Origin: Tubulanus polymorphus
Lineage: Eukaryota; Nemertea; Palaeonemertea; Tubulaniformes; Tubulanidae
Direction: 5' to 3'
Length of the DNA: 64,000 nucleotides
Assembly: GCF_964204645.1 (NCBI RefSeq)
Contig: NC_134030.1
Span: forward strand, 2,395,855 to 2,459,854
Under the pieces are notes generated by a model, which was not told the DNA's origin, did not search any database, and was given only the letters and a program-made list of their open reading frames with translations. How positions within the stretch are numbered: the stretch's first letter is position 1; every line of letters begins with the position of its first letter. A program made the position numbers and the translations under genes. This document shows positions 12,512 to 22,782 of this stretch, one piece after another.

Positions 12512-12689
12512 TAAGTAACGAGACGAGTAGTGCTGTATAGGTTAACTATTTATTTGACGCACGAGCTTTCGCTTCTAATGAATAGAAGTCATGAGTCATT
12601 CACCTGATGAAGCTTCTATTCATTAGAAGCGAAAGCTCGTGCGTCAAATAAATAGTTAACCTATACAGCACTACTCGTCTCGTTACTTA
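12512..12689. repeat. Perfect 77-bp fold-back (inverted repeat)
   Basis: The left arm (12512-12588) and right arm (12613-12689) are exact reverse complements over 77 bp, separated by a 24-base loop. Exact identity implies a recent origin or active homogenisation. The right arm carries a hammerhead-like core on the plus strand, so the left arm carries its antisense. A fold-back remnant of a retroelement terminal repeat is a reasonable reading. Confidence 0.9.
12604..12645 (+). other. Hammerhead-ribozyme-like core
   Basis: Parts in order: CTGATGA (12604-12610), one extra A, a 6-bp stem II GCTTCT/AGAAGC (12612-12617 with 12625-12630) closing a 7-base loop, GAAA (12631-12634), a 2-bp stem III GC/GC with loop TCGT (12635-12642), and GTC (12643-12645) at the position of the cleavage triplet. 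This is the type-I minimal stem-III layout known from Penelope-like elements. No complementary stem I is visible directly outside the core, and the extra A is non-standard, so self-cleavage is uncertain. Confidence 0.5.
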
Positions 12690-15069
12690 AGAGTCAAATT
12701 GTCAACCTGTCAAACAGTGAGAAGATAATTTCAAATTCAAGGTTAGACAATCATCTTATTCATATTTGAATATGTGATCCCTCAACATCTATCATGAAAA
12801 AACAAATGTCTTTAAGACATCGTGAACTGTTCGTTCGAGTTCAAACTTAATCCGATAATCCAATTTATGTATATATATACACGAAAGAGCAATTATAAAG
12901 CAAACTCATTAAACAGACGAAAAACGATCCTCCTGTAGCCCCTGTACTTGATGAACCCTACGGGGTTTTTTAGTGCTCACCACGGCGTCACTTGTCGCGC
13001 AGAATTAACAATAACACGAGAAGATATGCTCTAAATTCTAATCAAGATCGCGAGCGAATTTATGAGTTCGAAAAATTCGGTAATTTCAGATGTAAAACTG
13101 TAATGAAAGATATGAAATTTCGCCTCGTTACTCGGGATTCAAGTCATTCGCTATCGTGAATAAAACTCAGCGAACCCAAAATTAACCGCGATCCATTAAA
13201 CCAGAATCCAGTTCTTCGGATGTCAGTTGAAATTAGCGCATGTTCTTTAATTCGAATCTTCAGTCAAAATTAAAGAAAGAATCAGAAATCCATTCTACAG
13301 TTCAGAGTTGCAGTTAGAATTAGTTCATTTTCAATGTTTCAACTCCACACGCATAGATTCTCACCGACAGGAGTTACTCGGTATCCAGTTCCACAGTTCC
13401 TAGTTAAGATTTTACTATGAGTTAACTCATTGAAAATGGAGTTACTTTAACTCAGAGTTAACTCAAACTCACGAATGTGGAACTGGATCCGGAATCACAA
13501 TATTCCCAATTAGTTAACTTGCGCTTTTTGAGTCAAAATCAAATTTTGAATTTGGATCCACAACCGATTTGAACTGGATACTGTGGAACTTGACCAAGAA
13601 CTGGATTCAGAACTGTTAAACTGGATCCACAACTGTGGAAATAGGGTCAAAATTATTTCTCGTAGACGTTAATGAGAAAAGACTATTCGATACTGGTTGG
13701 AGATGTTGGAATGTCTGTTCAGGTCAATGGAATTTCTCTTAGAGACAGAAATCTCTGTGACTGAAGAGTTTATTTGTAGCTTCATTATTAGAATATCTGC
13801 CAAATGTCATCGTTCAGCAGAGAAAATTGAGATTAAGTCTCTGTTATTGACCTCTGTTGGGCTCCATTCAAACTGTCGACGTTTGATTTGTGAGATGTTT
13901 GCACGGACTCGTATTTCTGTTTATCTGATTTTGCAGGCGACCGCGAGGAGAGATTTCTGAATAACTTGTCGTCTCGGTGAACAGGTCGAACGGTGCGGAT
14001 GATGATTCCACACACCTGCAGTTACAGGTTCCCGGGAATATAATTATGAACTGATGGAGCAATTAAGAGCTCCAACGGTTAAAACAGCAACCCTATATAT
14101 CAACCTCCTTTTTGTCAGACATTAAGTATATTCATTTCTAGTCAAAAATCTTTTTATGATTGTAATCAAACTATATGAAGCAGTTACCCAGTGAATGAGT
14201 GCAGCCCACACAGCACAATAACAGTAACATAACACCCTAAGTCATCAGTATACATTAAACAAAGTTTAGCTTAATTCATAGTACCAAAACTGAGGAGAGA
14301 TCTTAGCAAATATAATTCGAAGAAAGTTTTTCCAACAAATCCATTTCAATATAAGCGGCCATGTTTGTTCACGTGCGATTTTGATTAAATCACGCTTGAA
14401 ACGTGAGAGCGAAATTTCAAATCACTAAGCAAAACATGTTATTCATGCCTTGATGTCGCGAGGCGGAAAGAAAACTGAAAAGCAATCGGACTGGGAACTG
14501 TGGTTCTGGAATCAGGTTGAACGCGATATTTTTGCTTATCTATATAAGGAATACAGTATTCTATGGTGGCTGGTGTCTGATTCGTGCTACGCCGAGATTT
14601 TTCGACCAAATTTCATCGAAAATCTGAAAACAAAGATATCATAGCGAGAAAACGAATCAGCCACTGTGGTATTCTGCGTTTTGAGGACTTTTAAAGATGG
14701 ACTTATGTCGACGCGTTTTAGTGTGAAGTTCATCCTGTATCTATGCGAAAACTGCAGCTGAAAAAGTATGTCTATTGTGAAACGAAGCCTTGGTTCGGTT
14801 GTATTCAGGGTCGTTTTTCTTTCACAACACTCAACGCGTACTCGAATCACTGATGTATGAAATATTGTGAATTTTAGAAAATGAACTCAATTCAATACAA
14901 AGTTCGTGCGCACTAGTTCAAAAACTGCGTAAATCAGCGAATTTTATCAATAGAAAAATAACGCTCTCTGTGACAGAAATCATGGGAATTTTACCACCTG
15001 AATTTGATTGATAGTTGGTTTCAAGATTTGTTGCCTGATCACTTATTTTAACGAGCATGTTATTGGCTC
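12690..15069. other. Non-coding stretch, repeat fragments only
   Basis: No gene recognised. Between about 13200 and 13650 several copies of a short phrase (AACTGTGGAACTGGATCC and inverted forms) are scattered and diverged. Open frames of 60-90 codons near 13.7-14.85 kb have no motif I recognise and overlap each other on both strands. Confidence 0.5.
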
Positions 15070-15345
15070 AGTGTCCGCAATCTGCTGTCTGTACCCTGCA
15101 CCCTCTCAGACAATTTGCTGTTTGTACCCGGCACCCCTCAGACAATCTGCTGTCTGTACCCGGCACCCCTCAGACAATCTGCTGTCTGTGTCCTGCACCC
15201 TCTCAGACAATCTGCTGTCTGTACCCTACACCCTCTCAGACAATCTGCTGTCTGTACACTGCACCCTCTCAGACAATCTGCTGTCTGTACCCTGCACCCT
15301 CTCAGACAATTTGCTGTTTGTACCCGGCACCCCTGTCAGGCAATT
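15070..15345. repeat. 33-bp minisatellite
   Basis: About eight copies of a 32-33-bp unit containing CAGACAATCTGCTGTCTGTA followed by CCCTGCACCCTCT. The unit is open in all three forward frames, giving overlapping Cys-rich open frames that are repeat artefacts. The unit includes the inverted pair CAGACA/TGTCTG (CAGACAATCTGCTGTCTG), which can form a small hairpin. Confidence 0.9.
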
Positions 15346-16672
15346 ACCATTTGATGGATGACTTCTGGACGATCTGATTCGCATGCTCGCTGATAAGAAA
15401 GAAGTCTATGTCTGTGAAAATTCATTTTCAAATAGAAATGCCTCGGGTACTATCTGCGAGAGCTAGTATTGCAGTAATAAGGTCTTGATGATCAGTTATT
15501 GTAAAGATGATGTACTACGGGAGTGGTTGCGGACATTAGATTGATACCTGCATTAACGCAAATCCGTGTTGAAATCCTCGCCTTAGACAGACGAAGGTCC
15601 AGACGCGCCGGCGAATTTATAAATTGCATTTGATGCGACCGAAAATACGTCGCTGACATTCTGCGATAAATAAATGGACAGATGATATTGACGTTCGGCG
15701 CAGTGGTCAGTTCATTACAACCCCACAGTCCAATCATAGATTGCTTATCAAAATTGACTTGCACCCGATCAACTCTGAGTAACTCTCAGTAAGACCGCTT
15801 CTTCTACACTCAGTGCTATATTGTTATTATATATTGTACGGCTGTCATCAGCAATTTGCCAAAAATACAGCTTTTAGCGATCACCTGGATCCAGGCCAGT
15901 TTTCGTAAATGTAGTTTCTTGTGTGTCAATTTCAATTTAAAAAAAAATGCATTGTTTACAAATTTATAAATTAAAAGCGAAATTATCTATTAAAAAAAAA
16001 TCAAAAATCAGAAATTATAGACAGGATTATAGACACTTTAAACACCTGATTTTATTGACTGTTATCACCTTTAACATGGACCCAATTCCACAGTAATGTT
16101 GTGAGCTTAGATATCACTCTAGAGTTTGACTCATCGAAAATGTACCGATTTTTTAAACTCATCGTTAATTAACTCTTACTCTTATCATTATTCTATTCAA
16201 CTCATAGTTAATTCTTACTCGTGACTGTGGTATTGGATCGTGGACTCAAACTCAAATTCAATGAATTAGCTCCCGGGCTGATAAAAGTTTAAATTGGTCC
16301 CATAAATATAGCCACGGGGTTAAAAATGTATAAGTCTACTATAGCTAAGTATACCCACCCGGGGACAGTCTAGAATCTAGAAAGGTAAACCGAAAGAAAC
16401 GATTATAACAATATTGTATAGTTTTAGAGATTGAAATACCTGAACACAAACGCATGAACCGTTTGTAAACTGGACGATAGTATGAAGTATCTGTCCTCAC
16501 AATAATCAGTTCAATCTCCGGTCAATGCTATACCTATTATGACTAGTGTGCACTATTTTAGTGGAAAACCTAGAATTTTGATTTTATAATAGATTTTAAG
16601 TTTTTGATATTTCACCTTTTCGGCTTTCTGATTGTAGGACTTGGATCTATAGGAATGTCAAGCGTTAGTATG
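15346..16672. other. Non-coding stretch, no gene recognised
   Basis: Contains diverged copies of dispersed repeats (for example around 16080-16260, with TAACTC and GACTGTGG phrases). No exon or RNA gene recognised. Confidence 0.5.
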
Positions 16673-16750
16673 GTGTGAATGGCACATTGGTATAGAGCGT
16701 TTAGCTGACAAGCGAAGCGCCCGGAGAACGAATCTCGGTGGGGGACACAC
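16673..16750 (+). other. tRNA-like sequence, probably a pseudogene or SINE head
   Basis: This 78-base span resembles a tRNA. The A-box-like TGGCACATTGGTATAGAGC is followed by an anticodon-stem-like CGTTT/AAGCG and a degenerate B box GAACGAATCTC. Ends GTGTGAA and GACACAC pair at five positions. The loop AGCTGAC lacks the usual T before the anticodon and the T stem has a mismatch, so function is doubtful. A run of seven T (about 16754-16760) follows and would serve as a Pol III terminator. Confidence 0.45.
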
Positions 16751-17851
16751 AATTTTTTTGTTTTTACGCTTTTGTGTTCTAAATCGCTTAGTCAATTTTC
16801 ATCGGCCATTCGCGGCTAAATAATCATTCCGATAACATCTTATAGTGTTTCTAATACGATACAAATATTAACAACCTCACACATCTCTGGAGAAATAGAC
16901 TGACACCCGCTGAAACAACCACCTTACGTCTTTATGCGATAGATTTATTATTCCCGGGCGTCAACAGCATTTCACTAAACTTTTTCCACATTTTGATGCG
17001 GTTCAAATACAATAACGATACATGATCAGAAACGTCATCGATTCTATGAGAAAATTCCGTTACGATTTTAAATCAATTTATGTGATTCGATTTTTGAATT
17101 CCACTGAAAACTGTTCTCAATCCGAATGTTCGCGGAGCCTATACTTTCACAGATGGAAAAACCGGAAATATGATTTACTTTTTCAAGAAGAGAAAAATCA
17201 ACCAGACAATGAACTTATTTATTCAAACACGTCGCAAAATAAATAGACAGATCATCATACTCGGTGTTAGGAAAAATGGGGACCGTGGACACGACACGCA
17301 TTTCAAATCAGCCGAAATAAGACTCGAAATTCGATCAGGCGACTTCATAGAAATGATTGTAAATTATTCACCATGGCAATCAACACAACAATCAACTCTG
17401 TTTGTTTGCAGCCGATATTTGAGACGGTTCAGACGCGCTCTAGACTCGGTCCCGTCGATCGGAGATCGTTCGATTTTAAAATTCGATGAAATATTTTGAT
17501 GATTGACGCTCATCGAAATTATATCGCCTCTTTCGCATCGAAGCACGTGTTTGTTTTCATGGATTTTGGTAATTGACTCATATTGATTTTGTTGCATCCA
17601 ATTCCGATTCGGCGCCAGTCTGAGAACCCGGAGCGGTAACCCGAACATCGCCGAACGCTCTCCAAACTCTCGAGAATTGTTTGACATTAACGTAAATAGA
17701 TCATCGTTGAAAGTTCGTTTTTTATCGAAAACCTATTTCACTGATGGTTTTTCAAAAAGGCTAATAATTATGCAAAGGTTGTTCTTCTGAAATATTGATT
17801 ATTATTTTTTAAATAGTACTTCGGGTGCGATCATGTATAGGACTAATTAGA
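16751..17851. other. Non-coding stretch, no gene recognised
   Basis: Nothing beyond short unrelated open frames on both strands. Those at 17.0-17.7 kb overlap antisense frames and have no recognisable domain. Confidence 0.5.
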
Positions 17852-18095
17852 GGCGCCATGGAGACCGATCGGTCTAAGCTGTAATAATGGTCTCGTCAAT
17901 CTAGGGTTCATGGGTTCGAATCCCAATGGCGGCAGAGCTTTTTTGCCAGCTTGTGGTAGTAATCTCAATCTATCAACGGCTGGACTCATTTTCACAGGGA
18001 ATCAATGTACTCTTCTATATCGTGAACGCCTGATGATGGCTTTAAGACGAAAGCCGAATCGAATCAGTGCAGGAGTTTCGTCTTTTTTATTTCAT
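17852..18095 (+). repeat. SINE-like unit: tRNA-like head plus hammerhead-like tail
   Basis: Positions 17852-17933 form an 82-base tRNA-like block. The ends GGCGCCA and TGGCGGC pair at six of seven positions. The A-box region contains the palindrome AGACCGATCGGTCT, and the B box GGTTCGAATCC is intact. The anticodon arm is not recognisable. About 100 bases downstream (18030-18059) is CTGATGA, stem GGCTTT/AAAGCC, then GAAT, a degraded version of the GATGA-stem-GAAA layout. A six-T run follows near 18084. A single composite element is inferred; two neighbouring relics are possible. Confidence 0.4.
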
Positions 18096-18335
18096 GAAAA
18101 ATGTCCTCCGAGAAACCTAAATTCAAATTGTATCTATTCTCTAAAGTGCAATGACTCGTTGTTCTTAACGATACATGGATAAAGAACTTGAAATGAATAA
18201 AACAAATTCTAACGCGAATTCTAACCAGTAAAAGCGTCACTAAACCGAATTACAGGAAGCCTCGAGAAAAACTGGGACCAGCAATATTAGTCCGAGGTAA
18301 ACCAGGTCTGTGTTCAGGATAGGAAAATCCCATAA

Positions 18336-18502
18336 GGGGTCATTCATTTATTACGTACGCATTAAGGGAGGGGGAGGGGTCAGTGCAATGGCGTACTGTA
18401 CAAAATGCTTAATGTATATGAATAAATGGCTGATTTTGCGTACAGAGGGGGAGGGGGGTTGAAAATTCAAATTTTATGCGTACGTAATTAATGAATGATC
18501 CC
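18336..18502. mobile_element. PIF/Harbinger-like MITE with TAA duplication
   Basis: Terminal inverted repeats of about 27 bp (from 18336 rightwards and from 18502 leftwards) differ at about two positions and begin GGGGTCATTCAT and GGGATCATTCAT. The 167-bp element is flanked by TAA at 18333-18335 and 18503-18505. A 3-bp TWA target duplication with G-rich termini is the PIF/Harbinger pattern. The inside has G-rich runs and no coding capacity. Confidence 0.75.
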
Positions 18503-18505
18503 TAA

Positions 18506-19414
18506 GAAGTTTTAAAAAAACAATTCAATTGTTTTTTGAGTGACTTAGTCAAAAGTGCGAGTAACGGATTACTGTAGTCCCGTGCCATCTCGATCTGTTC
18601 TCGTATAATCTTTATTTCTACGAATATTTCAACTCGATCAGAGCTATATAGACATTCATTGATTCAACACGCAGCACGAAGCCCTCGGGGCTTTAGCGTT
18701 CGACAACCGTCGAGCCGTTTCGTAAAAGGCGCCGAGTTTAATAATCAATTTCAATTCGTTATCTTTACAATCGGCACAGAATGAAATATCCGCCTCAATT
18801 CACAGATAATTCTGATCATTAATTACATAACCGCATCGACGAATTCAGCCGATTATGCGTCACCACATTTTTTTAACTTGTCGGTTAACTAGAAATCCCT
18901 GGGAACTTACAAAGTTTCGCTAAGATAATCGAGTTTGTTTTTCGACTTGTTATCATTGTAATAACTTGTTGTTTTTGATGAAAATGAGAGAAGATTTGCT
19001 TCGATTTATAGATTTTATTTTGTTACGATTGCGTAGATTGGAATAGAATGTAAGTTCAAAGTCGTTGAAAATGAGAATGTATTCCTCAATTGATACGTAA
19101 TGATGATATTACGGAATTTTTGTCAAAGTTATTTAATTGTTTTTAGGAATTTCGCTGAGTAGAGAATAAGAATTTAGCTCCACAGTGTTGTGAGCTAAGA
19201 TCATTTACTAGATGGTCATAACTTATTTCATATCTAGAGACAAACAAAACCGACCGGGTATACTACTATTACTGGGTTCGAACCCGGGACACGCCTATTA
19301 GAACGATAACCACACTCAAACGTGGTGAACGGATAATAAGATAAAATCCCACTATTTACAGATTAAAAGAATTTCAAAACAAGAATTTATTTATTAAATC
19401 TAAAATATTTAAAA
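18506..19414. other. Non-coding stretch, no gene recognised
   Basis: AT-rich sequence with no recognised exon. A TTCGAACCC motif in the 19275 region and a repeat near 19508 (GTTCGAACCCAG) are isolated B-box-like words without a cloverleaf. Confidence 0.5.
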
Positions 19415-19453
19415 GACACGACGTTTCGATCTCACCCTAGAGATCATCGTCTG
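19415..19453 (-). other. Hammerhead-like / retroelement-tail motif
   Basis: On the minus strand this reads GACGATGA, stem GATCTC/GAGATC around a TAGGGT loop, then GAAACGTCGTGTC. The stem overlaps the GA of GATGA and the first two core bases differ from CTGATGA, so a working ribozyme is unlikely. The layout matches motifs at 2.4, 12.6 and 18.0 kb. Confidence 0.4.
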
Positions 19454-19946
19454 TCTATCAAGGACCACTTTGAATCAGTATCAGTAATCACTACCGGTAC
19501 CATTCTTACTGAGTTCGAACCCAGAACGGGGAAATGATCAACGTTGATCAGAAATCGACGTGTCTGGAGCGGCGCGATGACTTCTAATGGAAGTATTACT
19601 AATTATCGACGTTCATCATTGATCTTTCGTCGTCATGAAATATTTTTACGCTCAAATCCACAAAATCCAATTCGTTCAGTTGTTTTCAATCTTTTGTTAC
19701 CAGTCACGGTATGATATCTTGTGACAAAACTTGCCGGCATAATAACCCGATATTAGCGCTGTTCGTATGAAACACTCGGTACAAGCTTTTATCAACAGTC
19801 GATGACAAATTGAAAGTTTTTTCGTCGTCGAACCGTCGAAATCAGACATTCTCTGAGCGTAAAGAATCGCTGAACCGTCGCATGGAACGCGCCGTGATAA
19901 ACTTCTATATACACGTTAGTCTATCATAGATATTTAATGACAACCT

Positions 19947-20235
19947 GTCTCTCTCTTCCCTCTCTCTACCTCTCTCCCTCCCCTCTCCCTCTCCTTCCTC
20001 TATCTCTCTTCCTTCGCTCCCTCTCTCTCCCTCTCCCTGGCCCGCCCCTCTCTCTCCCTCCCCTCTCCCTCTCCCTCTCCTTCCTCTATCTCTCCCTCCT
20101 TCGCTCCCTCTCTCTCTCCCTTTCCCTGGCCCTCTCCCTCTCTCTAACTCTCCCTTTCCCTCCCCTCTCCCTCTCCCTGGCCTTCTCCCTCTCTCCCTTC
20201 CCCTTACCCTCCCTCTCTTCTTCTCCCTCGCTGCT
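19947..20235. repeat. CT/CCCT-rich low-complexity tract
   Basis: Nearly pure pyrimidine on the plus strand with interspersed CCTGGCCC. A long block of about 80 bases is repeated once within it (TCCCTCTCCCTCTCCTTCCT context). The Ser/Leu/Pro frames are compositional. Confidence 0.9.
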
Positions 20236-20550
20236 GATCAGCTTAACACAATAAAGACCCTTCCTTCAAATGCTTATGGTTCCGGCTTTCATACATAACT
20301 ATATATCTTCATCTATTGCGCTTTTGGCAAACGGAAGATTCGGCGAAGATTGAACATGCTTTAACATGGTTTATCTTCTGTCAAGCTATAAACGAAACAA
20401 GACGATAAAATGCTTTTGAACAAGAAAACAATTTCCTCACTTCAAACGCTATATACAGAGAACGGGGTTTGAAAGGATATCTCGTTTGTTTTTAGGTCTT
20501 TGGGAGATGTTCATAGCGTTTAACTTGCGGCCAGCGCTCAGGGGTTTCTG

Positions 20551-20885
20551 ATTGCGATCACACAAAGACGATTTCGCCCGGATCAGACTCGAGTCTAATA
20601 TGGCCCCTTTATTAGAGAGCGCGTTCACACGTAAACCACTCACTCGTTACTGAAAACTGAAATGTTATCAAATCGATGCTGTGGCAAGTTAGGTGACTCA
20701 CTTTCGGAATCAGTAACCATTTATACGAAATTACCTGGCCCGTGCTAGAACTTGGCATAGGTCTAAGATGTCTTCTTCGGCCAAATTTGGCCCGTGTCAA
20801 ACGAGACCATTTATCACCTGTATGAACGGTTGACCCGGGTCTAATCTGGCACGGGCCAAAGAAGGCGTTCGTGTGATCACGGCGC
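20551..20885. repeat. Interspersed repeat family R, copy 2
   Basis: Shares GAGTCTAAT-TGGCCC, AGAGAGCGCGTTCACA and GATGCTGTGGCAAG in the same order as copies 1 and 3. The left end, GCGATCACAC, has an inverted match at the right end (GTGTGATCAC), supporting a DNA-transposon origin. No transposase is present. Confidence 0.6.
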
Positions 20886-21452
20886 CGATATTCTCACGCA
20901 AGGTATCACGACTAAAACCCTGTTCGCCGATTCAAGTCACGAAATATCATTAACTATAGAACACCGTGAGGAGGACTTCATTGCGTATCGTGTGACACCA
21001 CCGCGCTCTCTCGAAGCGGCGTGTGTAGGCTCAGTTCAGTTACTCGTAACTAGATATTCGTTTTAAAGCGTCACTTGTTGAGACCTCGTTGAAGAGGTTG
21101 AGTAAATTAACAGTCGCCGACATTTGGTTGCAATTTCGAGTCGATGCTGGTTTTTATGTAGCGACACTATCTTGAGAATAAGAAGTACTATTTTCACGGT
21201 GCGCGCGTGTTGATGTGAGTGAGTCTGATTGTGTTAAGATGCAGTTTTCGCTTCTGTTGGTGAACGAGTTTTTTTTCTAGTCGATCGAGAAGTTTTCGCT
21301 TCGTGCGTAAAAAGGACGCAACTTTCTAGGTTTTTTCGCCGGTTCTGCGCTAACTGGAATCGACAACGAGAGACATTTTGATGTCGAATATTGAAAACTA
21401 GTTGACCAAATAAATATCAATTTACGTAAACTCGAAATCCTAAGTGTGACAC
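20886..21452. other. Non-coding stretch, no gene recognised
   Basis: No exon recognised. The antisense open frame near 21.3-21.47 kb has no motif and runs into the next element. Confidence 0.5.
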
Positions 21453-21653
21453 CAGCGGCGGATCCAGGATCCAATTTTGATTACCTCATCAAAGAAAGAG
21501 GGCAATTTTTTTTTCAAAAAGGCGCGTTGTAAGAATCGACCACCAAACCACCCAACCTTATTTCTGTAAAAGAATAAATTAATATTTATATTTCTACAAA
21601 CAACTATCAGTCTACGTGATTACTGATTGAAAAAAATCCAGGCCGCGCCACTG
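21453..21653. mobile_element. Short hAT-like MITE
   Basis: The left end CAGCGGCGGATCCAGG and the reverse complement of the right end, CAGTGGCGCGGCCTGG, match at about 12 of 16 positions. CAG-GGCGGATCCAGG-type ends are typical of hAT non-autonomous elements. I cannot see a clear 8-bp target duplication, so the boundaries are tentative. Confidence 0.45.
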
Positions 21654-22684
21654 AATTCGACAGTTTGACTACGAGTATCTGGATGTCCAATGGATTAAGT
21701 GAACTCCACTATGAGTGAAACAAGGCTGAATTCTGATTAACACTTGGAGTAGAAGCGGAGTTTAGATGTCAAATGCAGTATTGGTTATTAATTGAAAATC
21801 AGTAACAGATTTTAATATCACTGAGATATTTGTAATATAATCGTGTTGGTGACGTCGTGTTTCTGTCAGACTCGACGTGTCGCGAGGAACTGTTTATCAC
21901 CATTCAATTCAAACCGTTCGTTAGATAGAGATCAATTAATAGTAATTTAATCACAGAAATGTTGCATTCGCAGAAACAGGCTGCAACAGGCTGCAGTATC
22001 CCCCTGTCCTCATAAACTTCAGGCTCCGATTCACAGGATCATTGACATTTCATTTTAAACAAATGGAACTTTAATTTCGGCTGCATTTTCTTTTCAAAAT
22101 TAGATTCAACTACAGCTTATTTTTTTACATCGAGGACATTATTCATTCTTCTCGAATTAGTCTTGTTTACGTCTTTTATCCTCATTTGGGACAAAAAGAT
22201 TCGACGAACAATTTCTTAGTAAGTAATCAGAGGAACGCTTGACGACAGTTCCAGTGTCAGTTTAGTTTATTGCTCCGCAAGTTATAGTAACATTGCGCAG
22301 TGCAAAATAACACAGGAATTGCATAAATTTCAATAAAGCGGAATGATAGAAAGTTGACGAGATCAGAAATAGAATAAACAGAAGCAATGTATCAGTCATT
22401 TTAGGGTGTTATATTATTAAGTAAATGATTTGATACCTATTTTGATGAATGTCGTCAGATTGAGCAAAGTTTTAACTCTCGAACAAGGCTATTTTCATCG
22501 GGATGCCGCACGAAGTATGACCTCAGGCGTTTGAAAAATCGTAACGCATGAAAGGACCATGTTTCAACTCGCATTTCACCGAATATTAAGCACAGTTTCT
22601 ACTAGCCTACTTCAACTGATTCGGGCCACGACGAGATTTTTCGAGCACGACAAATTTGATCTAGAAAACAAATATAAACACGAT
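21654..22684. other. Non-coding stretch, no gene recognised
   Basis: AT-rich sequence without recognised exons or RNA genes. It contains a short tandem AGAAACAGGCTGCAACAGGCTGCAG-type duplication around 21972-21994. Confidence 0.5.
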
Positions 22685-22782
22685 GAAACAAAAAATAACG
22701 CGAGAAAACAAATCGGCCGAGAAAACAAACCATTTTTTTTCTCGGCCGAAATATTTGTTTTCTCGCGTTATTTTTTGTTTTC
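22685..22782. repeat. Near-perfect hairpin with GAGAAAACAAA motifs
   Basis: A left arm at about 22685-22725 and a right arm at about 22735-22782 are reverse complements apart from an ATTT insertion and a 1-base slip. The shared word GAGAAAACAAA recurs just outside at about 22790-22802. The arms contain CGGCCGAG and AACGCGAG blocks. It is probably a fold-back transposon remnant; all open frames across it are palindrome artefacts. Confidence 0.8.
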
